Positions 9,182 through 17,311 of a stretch of DNA of 34,648 bases are shown one piece after another. The position numbers and the translations under genes were made by a program. Where the stretch lies: the NCBI GenBank assembly GCA_030668615.1, contig DAOUTQ010000015.1:1-34648 (forward strand), read 5' to 3'. The stretch is from Bacteroidales bacterium (GTDB lineage: Bacteria; Bacteroidota; Bacteroidia; Bacteroidales; UBA12077). The notes beneath the pieces are model-generated. The model saw nothing but the letters and a program-made list of their open reading frames with translations. It did no database searches and was not told where the DNA came from. Position 1 is the first letter of the stretch, and each line of letters opens with the position of its first letter.

Positions 9182-10246
9182 ATGTATAAAATAAGCGATT
9201 ATCTGACCAGAGGATACAAAATGGTCAGAAACAACACATTCCCTTCTTACAAGAAACTTTCTGCAGTTATGTTATATGCAACAGACCGTTGCAACTCAAA
9301 ATGCAAACATTGTTATATATGGGAAAAAACTCCAAAGCAACATTTGCCTTTCGAAAAAATCAAGGAAATAATTGAAAGTCCTGCAATTGATAAAAACACA
9401 ATAATCGGGCTCGAAGGTGGTGAATTTGTTTTGCACCCAGAAGCTGAAAAAATACTGGAATATCTGTCAAAAAATCATCCTAAGTTTGATCTTCTATCGA
9501 ATGCCGTAATTACTGATAAATTGATTGATTACGTTAAAAAATATAAACCATATCGACTTTATATTTCTCTAGATGGAACAAAGGAAACATATCTTAAAAT
9601 GCGCGGCGTTGATGCATACGATAAAGTTCTGCATGTAATCAAAGAGTTGAAAGATTGCGTACCTCTTTCAATCATGTTTACTCTTACACCATATAACAAC
9701 TTCGATGATCTCAATCATGTAGCTGATATTTGCAAGGAAAACGGTATCGATATGCGAATTGGCATTTACAATACAATGGAATATTTCGACACACAAACAA
9801 GTGATGTAACTAAAACTTCTCTTGATTTTACAATTGAAGAAATTCCGGCAGTTGTAAAAGATTTCAAGGAGAACTATGATTTCATGTCACTGTATACTCA
9901 TTTCAGAGAAAACAATTTAAAACTAAGCTGTAACAGCATAAAAGAAAGTATTGTTATTTACCCTAACGGAGACATTCCAATTTGTCAGAATAAAAAAATT
10001 GTACTTGGAAATCTTTTCGAAGAATCACTGCACACTATTATTAATAAAAAAACCACAAAAGATCTTCATAAAAAACATCACGATGGTTGTAACGAATGTT
10101 GGGTAAATTTCCATCGTAAATATGATATTATTTTATATCGTAATATGGAAAAAGCACTCCCCAAAAAAGCAATTGAAAAAATTATGGGTAATTATTATTG
10201 GTGTGATAATAAGAAACTGAAATATAAAGACGTTATTAGGGAATAA
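9182..10246 (+). CDS. Radical SAM protein with reduced SPASM domain
   Basis: The 354-residue enzyme has the radical SAM cluster motif C37-x3-C41-x2-C44 (DRCNSKCKHCYIW), the GGE motif (LEGGEF), and a SLDGT strand typical of SPASM-group enzymes. The C-terminus has C250-x12-G-x4-C268, then C303-x2-C306 and C341. A full SPASM domain would have C-x2-C-x5-C-x3-C here; the last two cysteines are absent, so probably only one auxiliary 4Fe-4S cluster is bound. No RRE (peptide-recognition) domain is visible and no precursor peptide gene is seen nearby, so it is more likely to act on a small molecule, sugar or protein than on a classical RiPP. It lies 4 bp behind the Gfo/Idh/MocA gene. The reaction is not predictable. 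Confidence 0.88.
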   Translation: MYKISDYLTRGYKMVRNNTFPSYKKLSAVMLYATDRCNSKCKHCYIWEKTPKQHLPFEKIKEIIESPAIDKNTIIGLEGGEFVLHPEAEKILEYLSKNHPKFDLLSNAVITDKLIDYVKKYKPYRLYISLDGTKETYLKMRGVDAYDKVLHVIKELKDCVPLSIMFTLTPYNNFDDLNHVADICKENGIDMRIGIYNTMEYFDTQTSDVTKTSLDFTIEEIPAVVKDFKENYDFMSLYTHFRENNLKLSCNSIKESIVIYPNGDIPICQNKKIVLGNLFEESLHTIINKKTTKDLHKKHHDGCNECWVNFHRKYDIILYRNMEKALPKKAIEKIMGNYYWCDNKKLKYKDVIRE

Positions 10247-10278
10247 ATACTGATCTCATTATATTCCCACCACCTTTT

Positions 10279-10402
10279 ATACCGATTCTTCATCAAAATG
10301 TCGTATTTAAAATCTAATTTAAAGTTTAGAATTGTTAATGCCGTTACATATTCAATTCATATTTGTTTTTACAAATATGACATATTGAATAGTAAACGGT
10401 AT
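10279..10402 (+). repeat. MITE-like element, copy 1 (124 bp)
   Basis: This non-coding element is repeated at 14254-14377 in the same orientation, with only two differences (10284 and 10291) and no gaps. It begins ATACCG and ends CGGTAT, giving short inverted termini. The right half (10341-10399) folds into a long imperfect hairpin with arms of about 26-29 bases around a TTTT loop. Flanks are TTTT on the left and TATT on the right, so a target duplication is at best imperfect in this copy. It has no ORF. It looks like a miniature inverted-repeat transposable element or the end of a larger element; no transposase is present here. Confidence 0.75.
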
Positions 10403-10603
10403 TATTGGTCAAAAACGGACACCATTTGTCCAGAATAGAACAATTAGCATGCGTCCTAAGCTAACCTTTCAGATCACATTCTTTTGAATATCTGGCAATT
10501 ACCTTCAAAGGCATAAGGTTTGTAGATTTTTTCTCATCTATATACAACAAACAGTAAGTATTATCGTCTATATAGAGATTGTTTAAACTTAAACCCTGCT
10601 ATT
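10403..10603. other. Intergenic remainder between the radical SAM gene and the DUF5916 gene
   Basis: The spacer is 357 bp in all, and the first third is the MITE-like element. The remaining 201 bp hold an inverted repeat GGACA-N5-TGTCC at 10417-10431, which could be an operator, and no convincing gene. A loosely promoter-like TTG (10579-10581) and TATTTTG (10600-10606) exist, but the second overlaps the probable start codon. Confidence 0.4.
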
Positions 10604-13201
10604 TTGAACACAAAGAGACTATTATTTTTTGCCATAGCAATGACACTTTTTATTCCATTGTTAGCACAAGAAATCACTGCTGAAAAAAGAATCTACAATA
10701 CAACAAGAATAAGCGGTGAAGCTCCTAAAATAGATGGTTTAATCGATGACGAAATATGGAATGCTGTTGAATGGTCCGGCGATTTTACTCAACGCGAGCC
10801 AAGTGACGGAATTGCTCCTTCTCAGGAAACAGCTTTTAAAATTTTATACGATGATGATTTTCTATATATTCTGATTCGTGCATATGATACAGAGCCTGAA
10901 AAAATTGTTAAACGAATGTCGCGTCGTGATGGATTCGATGGCGACTGGGTTCAGGTAAATATTGACAGCTATTTCGATAAACGTACTGCTTTTGCATTTA
11001 CTGCTTCTGTTTCCGGAGTAAAAGGTGATGCAATTGTAAGCAATGATGGTGACAGGTGGGATCTTACCTGGGATCCAATTTGGTATACTAAAACCAGTAT
11101 CGACGAAGAAGGTTGGATTGCCGAAATGAAAATTCCTTTTACACAACTCAGATTTAGTAATCATAAAGAAAACCAAGTATGGGGTTTTCAGTTAAACAGA
11201 CGATATTTCAGAAATGAAGAAAGATCACACTGGGCATATTTTTCTAAAGACAAATCAGGTTGGGTGCGCCATTTTGGTGAATTACACGGAATAAAAAATA
11301 TAAAACCGAAAAGGCAAGCAGAAATCACACCTTACATTGTAGCTAAACAGGAAAATTTTGATGAAGAACCAGACAATCCATTCAGGGACGAAGGTGTTAA
11401 CAGAAACCTTGGAGTAGGACTGGATGGTAAAATTGGAATTACAAATGATTTCACTCTCGATTTTACGATCAATCCGGATTTTGGACAAGTGGAAGCCGAC
11501 CCATCCGAAGTTAACTTAACAGCTTTCGAAACTTATTTTCAGGAAAAAAGACCCTTTTTTATCGAAGGGCGCGAAATAACATCTTATCAACTTTCCGGCG
11601 GTGGAAATTCATTTTCCTTAGACAATCTGTTTTACTCGCGCCGAATTGGAAGATCTCCACAGTATTATCCAGAACTGAATGATAATGATTATGAAAACAG
11701 ACCTGCTAACACAACAATTCTGGGAGCTTTAAAACTTACAGGAAAAACTGAAGATGGCCTATCTGTAGGAATAATTGAAAGTTTAGCCGCTGAGGAAAAA
11801 TCTGAAATCTATGATAGCGAAACCGGTAATACACGAAATGTTACTGTAGAACCTATGACAAACTATTTCGTTGCAAGAGTGCAAAAAGATTTAAACGATA
11901 ACAATACAATTATAGGAGGAATGTTTACTTCAACAAACCGATTTATTAAAGATGATCATTTAAATTATTTAAACTCTGATGCATATACAGGAGGTGTTGA
12001 CTTTACGCAATTCTTTAAGGATAAAAAGTATTATTTGACTTTAAAATACGCAATGAGTCATATTCAGGGAGACACTACTGCAATGATTGCTCAACAGGAA
12101 TCTTCAAGAAGATATTTTCAGCGACCTGATAACAACTATACAACTTTTGATTCATTACGGACTTCCTTGACCGGACATGCAGGAACAATTCAGGCAGGAA
12201 GACAGGGAAGTAGTAAATTGAGATGGATGACATGGATTACATACCGCTCACCACAATATGAAACCAACGATGGTGGCTTTTTACATCATTCTGATGCAAT
12301 ATTCCAGGTTTTTTGGGCAGGCTATCGTTTTTCCGAGCCATTTAGTATTTTCAGAACCATGAGCATAAATTTTGATCAATGGAGTGGATGGGATTTTGGA
12401 TTTAACAATAATTTTTATGGTACAAATTTAAGTTTGTGGATGGAATTTAAAAACCATTGGTCATTAGGAGGAGGAACAAATCTTAGTGGAGGAAACACCT
12501 CAAATACTCTTTTAAGAGGAGGCCCCTCAATTAAAACTCCCGGAAATTATAATTACTGGGTGAATGTGGGTAGTGACGGAAGAAAAAAATTGCAGGTATA
12601 TGGAAACACCGGAACCAATTTTGGGTTTGAAAATTCATCGAAAAGCTCGTGGTATGGAATCGATCTGGTTTACAGACCTTTTGATGCTCTAAGGATATCG
12701 TTAATGCCCGATTATTCAGTTTCAAACAGAGAGTTGCAATATGTAACTACAGAAGAATATAACGGAGAAGATCGCTATGTTTTTGCTCAGATTGATCAAA
12801 TTACAACCGATTTAACAGTGCGAATTGATTATACGATTACACCGGAATTAACAATTCAGTATTACGGATCTCCTTTTATTACAGCGGTGGATTACTCCGA
12901 TCCAAAATATATTACAAATCCAAATGCAGATAATTTTGAAGATCGCTATAGTACAGATATGTCTTTTACGAGCGAAGATTATGTTAATGACTATGACTTC
13001 AATTTCAGGCAATTCAGATCAAACCTTGTTGCCCGGTGGGAATACAGGCCGGGTTCGTTAATATATCTTGTGTGGACTCAAAGCAAAACCGGAGATGTTG
13101 CAACCGGAGATTTTTCATTTGTCGATGATTTTGATGCATTGTTCAATATTCATCCTTACAATGTTTTCTTAGTGAAACTTTCGTTCAGAATAGCAAACTA
13201 A
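10604..13201 (+). CDS. DUF5916 outer-membrane protein with N-terminal CBM9-like domain
   Basis: An 865-residue exported protein. A signal peptide (residues 1-22, ending LLAQ) is followed by a carbohydrate-binding family 9-like beta-sandwich (about 30-230; KIDGLIDDEIWNAVEW, DDDFLYILIRAYD). The long DUF5916 region after it is rich in alternating aromatic strands, ends in LVKLSFRIAN, and is probably an outer-membrane beta-barrel. Function is unknown for the family; surface glycan or peptide handling is only a guess. The start chosen is TTG at 10604: an in-frame stop lies at 10523-10525 with no ATG after it, while the next ATG (10640) would remove the charged N-region of the signal peptide. The gene is bracketed, with the next one, by two direct MITE-like repeats. 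Confidence 0.85.
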   Translation: MNTKRLLFFAIAMTLFIPLLAQEITAEKRIYNTTRISGEAPKIDGLIDDEIWNAVEWSGDFTQREPSDGIAPSQETAFKILYDDDFLYILIRAYDTEPEKIVKRMSRRDGFDGDWVQVNIDSYFDKRTAFAFTASVSGVKGDAIVSNDGDRWDLTWDPIWYTKTSIDEEGWIAEMKIPFTQLRFSNHKENQVWGFQLNRRYFRNEERSHWAYFSKDKSGWVRHFGELHGIKNIKPKRQAEITPYIVAKQENFDEEPDNPFRDEGVNRNLGVGLDGKIGITNDFTLDFTINPDFGQVEADPSEVNLTAFETYFQEKRPFFIEGREITSYQLSGGGNSFSLDNLFYSRRIGRSPQYYPELNDNDYENRPANTTILGALKLTGKTEDGLSVGIIESLAAEEKSEIYDSETGNTRNVTVEPMTNYFVARVQKDLNDNNTIIGGMFTSTNRFIKDDHLNYLNSDAYTGGVDFTQFFKDKKYYLTLKYAMSHIQGDTTAMIAQQESSRRYFQRPDNNYTTFDSLRTSLTGHAGTIQAGRQGSSKLRWMTWITYRSPQYETNDGGFLHHSDAIFQVFWAGYRFSEPFSIFRTMSINFDQWSGWDFGFNNNFYGTNLSLWMEFKNHWSLGGGTNLSGGNTSNTLLRGGPSIKTPGNYNYWVNVGSDGRKKLQVYGNTGTNFGFENSSKSSWYGIDLVYRPFDALRISLMPDYSVSNRELQYVTTEEYNGEDRYVFAQIDQITTDLTVRIDYTITPELTIQYYGSPFITAVDYSDPKYITNPNADNFEDRYSTDMSFTSEDYVNDYDFNFRQFRSNLVARWEYRPGSLIYLVWTQSKTGDVATGDFSFVDDFDALFNIHPYNVFLVKLSFRIAN

Positions 13202-13301
13202 TTAGTAGTACTGTAGTAAAGAAAAGGGTTGTCAAAAATTGAAAACGCATTTTTTTTCATATTGTGCTTGTCGAAAATATCTTTTTTAACGGTGAGATTA
13301 A

Positions 13302-13350
13302 CTTCGTTGAGCTCGCTGAAGCTCGGTTCTTCGACTCCGCTCAGAATGAC
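13302..13350. repeat. REP-like sequence
   Basis: The reverse strand reads GTCATTCTGAGCGGAGTCGA followed by AGAACCGAGC. It is noticeably more GC-rich than its surroundings and contains a GAGC-TCGCT-GAAGCTC inverted motif. Very similar short sequences are scattered in intergenic DNA of many Bacteroidota and other phyla; that is recalled knowledge, not a search. A related sequence lies at 14430-14455. It could be a palindromic unit of the REP/RAYT type; no RAYT transposase gene is in this window. Confidence 0.5.
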
Positions 13351-13397
13351 TTTACATTTGACATTTTTGAAAATCCTTCTTGTATAAGCCAATTAAA

Positions 13398-13428
13398 TTG
13401 ACTCTCTGTATATTATTCAATATCTTTA
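13398..13428 (+). promoter_or_regulatory. Probable promoter of the MBL-fold gene
   Basis: A TTG (13398-13400) is followed after 20 bp by TATCTTTA (13421-13428), one base from the Bacteroidota -7 consensus TAnnTTTG at the expected spacing. Transcription would begin about 20 bases before the ATG at 13454. Confidence 0.4.
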
Positions 13429-13453
13429 TTAGCTAACTTTAATACTACTTATT

Positions 13454-14191
13454 ATGAAAAATATATTTCTTTCATTTATAGTTACATTGATTTTTACAAA
13501 TATGTTATTTTCACAGGATTTACAAACAGATAAATTTGAAACAAAAAATGGAGAATTAGCAATTAACTTTGTTAAACATGGCTCATTATTTTTTGAATTC
13601 AATGGAAAAATTATTCATATTGATCCTGTTAGTCGTATGGGTGATTACAAAAATTATCCCAATGCTGATTTAATTATTATCACACATCATCATGGCGATC
13701 ATTTGGATTTAAATGCCATTGAACTCATAAAAAAAAAGAATACTAAAATAATTCTGACACAGAAATGCCATGAATTAAGTGAGAATCTTTCAGATGTAAT
13801 TATAATGAAAAATGGCGATGTTTTAGAAATAAATCAACTTGAAATTGAAGCTATTCCCGCTTATAACATAGAACATAAACGCGACAATGGCGATCCTTTT
13901 CATATAAAAGGAGAAGGGAATGGATATATAATTTCGTTTGGTGGTAAAAAAGTTCTTATTGCAGGTGATACTGAGAATATTCCTGAGATTAAAGCCTTAG
14001 AAAATATTGAAATTGCTTTTCTTCCTATGAATCTGCCATATACAATGACTCCTGAAATGGTAGCTGATGCAGCAAAAGCTTTTAAACCAAAAATTCTTTA
14101 TCCATATCATTATGGAAATACAGATACTTCAATTCTGGTTGAATTATTAAAAGATGAAAAAGGTATTGAAGTAAGAATAAAGAAAATGTAG
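13454..14191 (+). CDS. Periplasmic metallo-beta-lactamase-fold hydrolase
   Basis: The 245-residue protein starts with a signal peptide (residues 1-20, ending LFS before Gln21). It carries the MBL metal-binding signature THHHGDHLD, giving H78-x-H80-x-D82-H83. Later motifs are AGDTENIPE, which supplies the bridging Asp, and YPYHYGNTD near the end, which supplies the last His. The short length and the hydrophobic strand before the HxHxDH motif resemble UlaG/L-ascorbate-6-phosphate-lactonase-like and YtnP/UPF0173-type enzymes. Export to the periplasm argues against a cytosolic sugar-phosphate substrate, so the real substrate is open. It has its own promoter-like sequence, a REP-like unit upstream, and another REP-like unit and a MITE copy downstream. 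Confidence 0.85.
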   Translation: MKNIFLSFIVTLIFTNMLFSQDLQTDKFETKNGELAINFVKHGSLFFEFNGKIIHIDPVSRMGDYKNYPNADLIIITHHHGDHLDLNAIELIKKKNTKIILTQKCHELSENLSDVIIMKNGDVLEINQLEIEAIPAYNIEHKRDNGDPFHIKGEGNGYIISFGGKKVLIAGDTENIPEIKALENIEIAFLPMNLPYTMTPEMVADAAKAFKPKILYPYHYGNTDTSILVELLKDEKGIEVRIKKM

Positions 14192-14253
14192 TTTTATCAA
14201 ATAACAAAAATCAAGTTTATTGCTTACGATACAGATTTTGATTTTGAGTAATA

Positions 14254-14377
14254 ATACCAATTCTTTATCAAAATGTCGTATTTAAAATCTAATTTAAAGT
14301 TTAGAATTGTTAATGCCGTTACATATTCAATTCATATTTGTTTTTACAAATATGACATATTGAATAGTAAACGGTAT
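14254..14377 (+). repeat. MITE-like element, copy 2 (124 bp)
   Basis: Same sequence and orientation as 10279-10402 with two base differences. It starts ATACCAATT and ends ACGGTAT. Here the flanks are AATA on both sides (14250-14253 and 14378-14381), consistent with a 4-bp target-site duplication. The right half forms the same hairpin. It fills the 316-bp spacer downstream of the MBL gene. Confidence 0.75.
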
Positions 14378-14507
14378 AATAAGGATAGAATGAAATGAGA
14401 GAATCTTAATTCCAAGATTTTTAGATTAACACTTCGACAAGCTCAGTGTGACAAACAATAATCCATAAAGTTGTCATAATGAGTCTATCGAATTATGAAC
14501 AACTTTA
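14378..14507. repeat. REP-like sequences between the MBL gene and the glutaminyl cyclase gene
   Basis: After the MITE copy, the spacer holds an inverted repeat AGAATCTT-AATTCC-AAGATT near 14399-14420. It also holds a GC-richer unit CACTTCGACAAGCTCAGTG at about 14430-14448, of a type commonly dispersed between genes in Bacteroidota. No gene is seen. The two neighbouring genes are convergent, so these may also help end transcription. Confidence 0.45.
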
Positions 14508-15617
14508 TTATTTTACGAATTTAACTTCAAATAACTCTGGCCATTTTTTCCCGGTAATGAAATAACGGTTATTTTCTTTATCGTAAGCAATTCCATTCAG
14601 AACATATTCCGCTTCATTTTCATATCCTTTTGGAACTATACTACTACAATCTATTCGTTTAATAACCTTGCCTGTTTCAGGCTCAAAAGCTATAATTTCT
14701 TTTGTCTGATAAACATTTGCATAAACCAATCCGTTAATATATTCCAGCTCGTTAAGGCTATTAACAAGTCCTTTATCATCATAAACTTCTATTTTGTCGG
14801 TTTGATTAAAATATTCCGGATCGAGAAAATGAATTATATGACTTCCGTTGCTCATAATTAAACTTTTACCATCAGTTGTTATTCCCCATCCCTGTGTTGG
14901 ATATTTCAGAGTTGTAATTAATTTAAAACTCTTTTTATCATATACAAAGCCAATCTGCGAAGTCCATGTAAGCTGAATAATTTTATCATTAAAAATAGTA
15001 ACTCCTTCGCCAAAATATTGTGCCGGAAGGCTAAGTTCCGAGATCAACTTACCCGATTCAAAATCAAATTTCTTTAATACGGATTCTCCCCTTTGCCCTG
15101 TTCCTTCGTACATTATTCCATCTTCGTAGATTAATCCTTGTGTAAATGAATTTTTATCGTGAGGATACGTTTTAACTATTTTGCAGGTATACAACTCTGG
15201 AGTTATATCTGATTTGAAACGTAATTTCAGATAATAACTGTCAACTTTATTCCCATTTGAATACGCAAATACTTTTAATTGATTTGAACCTGGATTTAAA
15301 TCTTTTGTTTCCCAGTTATAACTCAAATTATTAGATTCAACTACCTTTTTTATACCTTCGGTTTCTACAATTAATGAATCAATCTCAATATCCGATTTTT
15401 GTAATCCAATTTTAATTTCAATTTCATCTCCGATTGTAAACATTTCACCTGATTTTGGAGAATCTATTTTTATTACTGAAACACGCTTTGTAAGATTACT
15501 TGGTTTTGTATTTTTCTCTTGCTTAAGTTCCTGTTTTCCTTGATTTGAACAAGACATTTGTAACAATAATAGTGAGCAAATTATAAAAGTGGAAACTGTC
15601 AATGGTTTTATCTTCAT
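14508..15617 (-). CDS. Glutaminyl-peptide cyclotransferase (plant-type, beta-propeller), lipoprotein
   Basis: The enzyme converts N-terminal Gln of exported proteins to pyroglutamate. The 369-residue protein has a lipoprotein-like signal peptide ending QMSC23; position -3 is not Leu, so the lipobox is imperfect. An Ig-like domain of about 90 residues (48-135; SPKSGEMFTIGDEIEIKIG) follows, then the glutamine cyclotransferase beta-propeller (about 144-369). The propeller shows NSFTQGLIYEDG (156-167), EGTGQRG (171-177) and FGEGVTI (202-208), all hallmarks of PF05096. It is unrelated in fold to the M28/animal-type enzyme of Porphyromonas. The likely location is the periplasm, anchored to a membrane. 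It is 18 bp downstream of the HAD gene and probably co-transcribed. At least five exported proteins in this window would present Gln after cleavage. Confidence 0.9.
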   Translation of the reverse strand: MKIKPLTVSTFIICSLLLLQMSCSNQGKQELKQEKNTKPSNLTKRVSVIKIDSPKSGEMFTIGDEIEIKIGLQKSDIEIDSLIVETEGIKKVVESNNLSYNWETKDLNPGSNQLKVFAYSNGNKVDSYYLKLRFKSDITPELYTCKIVKTYPHDKNSFTQGLIYEDGIMYEGTGQRGESVLKKFDFESGKLISELSLPAQYFGEGVTIFNDKIIQLTWTSQIGFVYDKKSFKLITTLKYPTQGWGITTDGKSLIMSNGSHIIHFLDPEYFNQTDKIEVYDDKGLVNSLNELEYINGLVYANVYQTKEIIAFEPETGKVIKRIDCSSIVPKGYENEAEYVLNGIAYDKENNRYFITGKKWPELFEVKFVK

Positions 15618-15635
15618 TTCTAAATTATTTTAACT

Positions 15636-16055
15636 TTAATTTCGTTTTAACTTTTGCCAAAAGGATTTTTTATCAATCTTGACTTTCTTCATTTGATTTT
15701 TAACATTATTATCGAATAAATCAGGATTCAACATTTGCCAAATCTCACTCCAACTTACAAATCCTCCAAGATTTCTGTCATCAATATAAATATCAGCAAT
15801 TATTTTTCGGCTTATAGTATTATCATAAATTTCTTCCGGGTAATTTTTATTTACAGCATAAAACTCTATACCGTTTTTTCTGCAATAATCTACAGCTTCG
15901 TCTAATTCCTTGCCAGCTCTATATGTCCATAAAATTAACTGATGTCCTTTCTCCTGCAAGGCTTTTAATGTTTCAAAAACAAATAATTTGGGTTTGCCTA
16001 TTTCAGGATATTCATGATCAACAATGGTTCCATCAAAATCTACAGCAATAGTCAT
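15636..16055 (-). CDS. Small HAD-superfamily hydrolase (BT0820-like)
   Basis: A 139-residue capless HAD phosphatase. The catalytic pair is D6 and D8 in VDFDGTIV, motif II Thr is T44 (ILWTYR), the motif III Lys is probably K84 (ISRK), and motif IV is DD at 92-93 (YIDDRNLGG). It resembles the Bacteroides BT0820 group of tiny HAD proteins of unknown substrate. A basic C-terminal tail (KKVKIDKKSFWQKLKRN) extends past the domain. It lies upstream of the glutaminyl cyclase on the same strand, but a shared function is not evident. No membrane segment or signal peptide. Confidence 0.8.
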   Translation of the reverse strand: MTIAVDFDGTIVDHEYPEIGKPKLFVFETLKALQEKGHQLILWTYRAGKELDEAVDYCRKNGIEFYAVNKNYPEEIYDNTISRKIIADIYIDDRNLGGFVSWSEIWQMLNPDLFDNNVKNQMKKVKIDKKSFWQKLKRN

Positions 16056-16105
16056 AATTGATTGTTTAGCATTTAAGCAAAAGTAAGGTTTTTTTTAAAG
16101 TAATG

Positions 16106-17179
16106 TTAATTCGATTTTCTGTCAAATGAGTATCTGATTGAAAAAACATTGGAATAAATTGCCAGCGACTGATCACCAATGTCGGTAAGTGCATAATCAA
16201 GGCTAACTCCTTTAAATTGGATTCCAATACCAAAATTCGGTTGGTATGTCATCGACTCTTTATTATCAAATTCAACTACACGTTGAATATTTCCTACTCC
16301 AAATCGAATAAATGCCAAACGATTATAATTAATCTCAATTCCCATATGAGGATCAATACTTATTGGATCTCCTTCAACAAGTACATGACGCTTGCCATCG
16401 AAAGTAAAATCTAAATCAATTTCAGCCATGGCTTTAAACTTATTGTAGATTGTAAAATCTCTGGAAACACCCAAAAGTAATTTTGGTAATGTTAGTTCAA
16501 GTGAATTATCCGGAGCAAAATTAAAAACCGAATCCTGAACTTCAATAATTAATTCTTCTTCATTAAAGCTCCAAGCATTAAAAGTGCTTGTAATATCTCG
16601 AGCCATCAGTCCAAATTTCCAGTCATTCAGTTTATACTGTAATCCCAAATCGAGACCAAAACCCCATGCATTAGCAAACTTTCCAATATTCCGATAAATA
16701 ATCTTTGCATTTACACCATAAGTTAAATCAGGAATATTCGTTTTGCGTGCATAACTTAACAAAAAAGCATAATCGGCAGCTGAAAATCGTGTTATTCTGT
16801 CGTAGTCAATATTTCCATCGCTATCAATCAGATCTGTGGTATTTGGAATATCGTCGACCCCAAACCGAATTATGGTTGCTCCTAAATAGCTACTGGTATC
16901 TAAAGCCATTGCACCGCCTAAATAATCGTATTTAGCTATACCTGCAAAATACTCTGCATGCATTATTCCTGCATCAAAATCAGTTTGTAAGGAATTTAAT
17001 CCGGCAGGATTAAAATACCCTGAAGTTACGTCATTCGTACTTGCAACAGTAGCATTCGACATACTTAATGATCTTGCTCCCACACCAATTGAAAGGAACT
17101 CATTACTATACTTAGCAGTCTGGCTGTAAGCAAAATTAGTAATAAGAAATAAAATCGGTATTAATATCCTTCGCCTCAT
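16106..17179 (-). CDS. PorV/PorQ-family outer-membrane protein
   Basis: The 357-residue beta-barrel protein is of the PorV/PorQ (FadL-like) type. The signal peptide is MRRRILIPILFLITNFAYS before Gln. The conserved N-terminal stretch is FLSIGVGARSLSMSNATVA, then GYFNPAGLN, and the strands continue to a C-terminal SIRYSF. Family members shuttle or anchor cargo in the type IX secretion system (T9SS). This one lacks clear PorQ-specific features, so I do not assign porQ. The ATG at 17179 is chosen over one 27 bases upstream because it gives a standard charged signal peptide N-terminus. A T9SS type B cargo is encoded 5.8 kb away. It is divergent from pssA. Confidence 0.85.
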   Translation of the reverse strand: MRRRILIPILFLITNFAYSQTAKYSNEFLSIGVGARSLSMSNATVASTNDVTSGYFNPAGLNSLQTDFDAGIMHAEYFAGIAKYDYLGGAMALDTSSYLGATIIRFGVDDIPNTTDLIDSDGNIDYDRITRFSAADYAFLLSYARKTNIPDLTYGVNAKIIYRNIGKFANAWGFGLDLGLQYKLNDWKFGLMARDITSTFNAWSFNEEELIIEVQDSVFNFAPDNSLELTLPKLLLGVSRDFTIYNKFKAMAEIDLDFTFDGKRHVLVEGDPISIDPHMGIEINYNRLAFIRFGVGNIQRVVEFDNKESMTYQPNFGIGIQFKGVSLDYALTDIGDQSLAIYSNVFSIRYSFDRKSN

Positions 17180-17269
17180 CAAAATCAATATAAATCCTAA
17201 ATACAATAAAATTTTGAGTGTTTAAACTTAGTAATTAATAAAATATTAATCAAACTATATTTTTTAACT

Positions 17270-17277
17270 TATTTTTG
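17270..17277 (+). promoter_or_regulatory. -7 element upstream of pssA
   Basis: TATTTTTG matches the Bacteroidota -7 consensus TAnnTTTG and lies 34 bp before the pssA start. No clear TTG is seen at the -33 distance, so the call is weak. Confidence 0.35.
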
Positions 17278-17311
17278 TGAGAAATATTGTTACTCAGTAA
17301 GCAAAAGTATT

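Noticed and set aside
9182-10246. RiPP maturase with a linked precursor peptide
   Set aside because: No short precursor-like ORF or RRE domain was seen next to the radical SAM gene; the downstream spacer holds a MITE-like element instead.
10464-10598. Minus-strand open stretch of about 45 codons in the spacer, with protein-like composition
   Set aside because: It has no start codon after the preceding stop and is short enough to arise by chance in this DNA; possibly a gene remnant, but not supportable.
10600-10606. TATTTTG with TTG 18 bp upstream as a promoter for the DUF5916 gene
   Set aside because: It is one base short of the consensus and overlaps the TTG start codon. Accepting it would force the ATG at 10640 and destroy the signal peptide.
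16106-17179. Assignment as T9SS protein PorQ itself
   Set aside because: Only the general PorV/PorQ N-terminal pattern is visible; family-level naming is safer.
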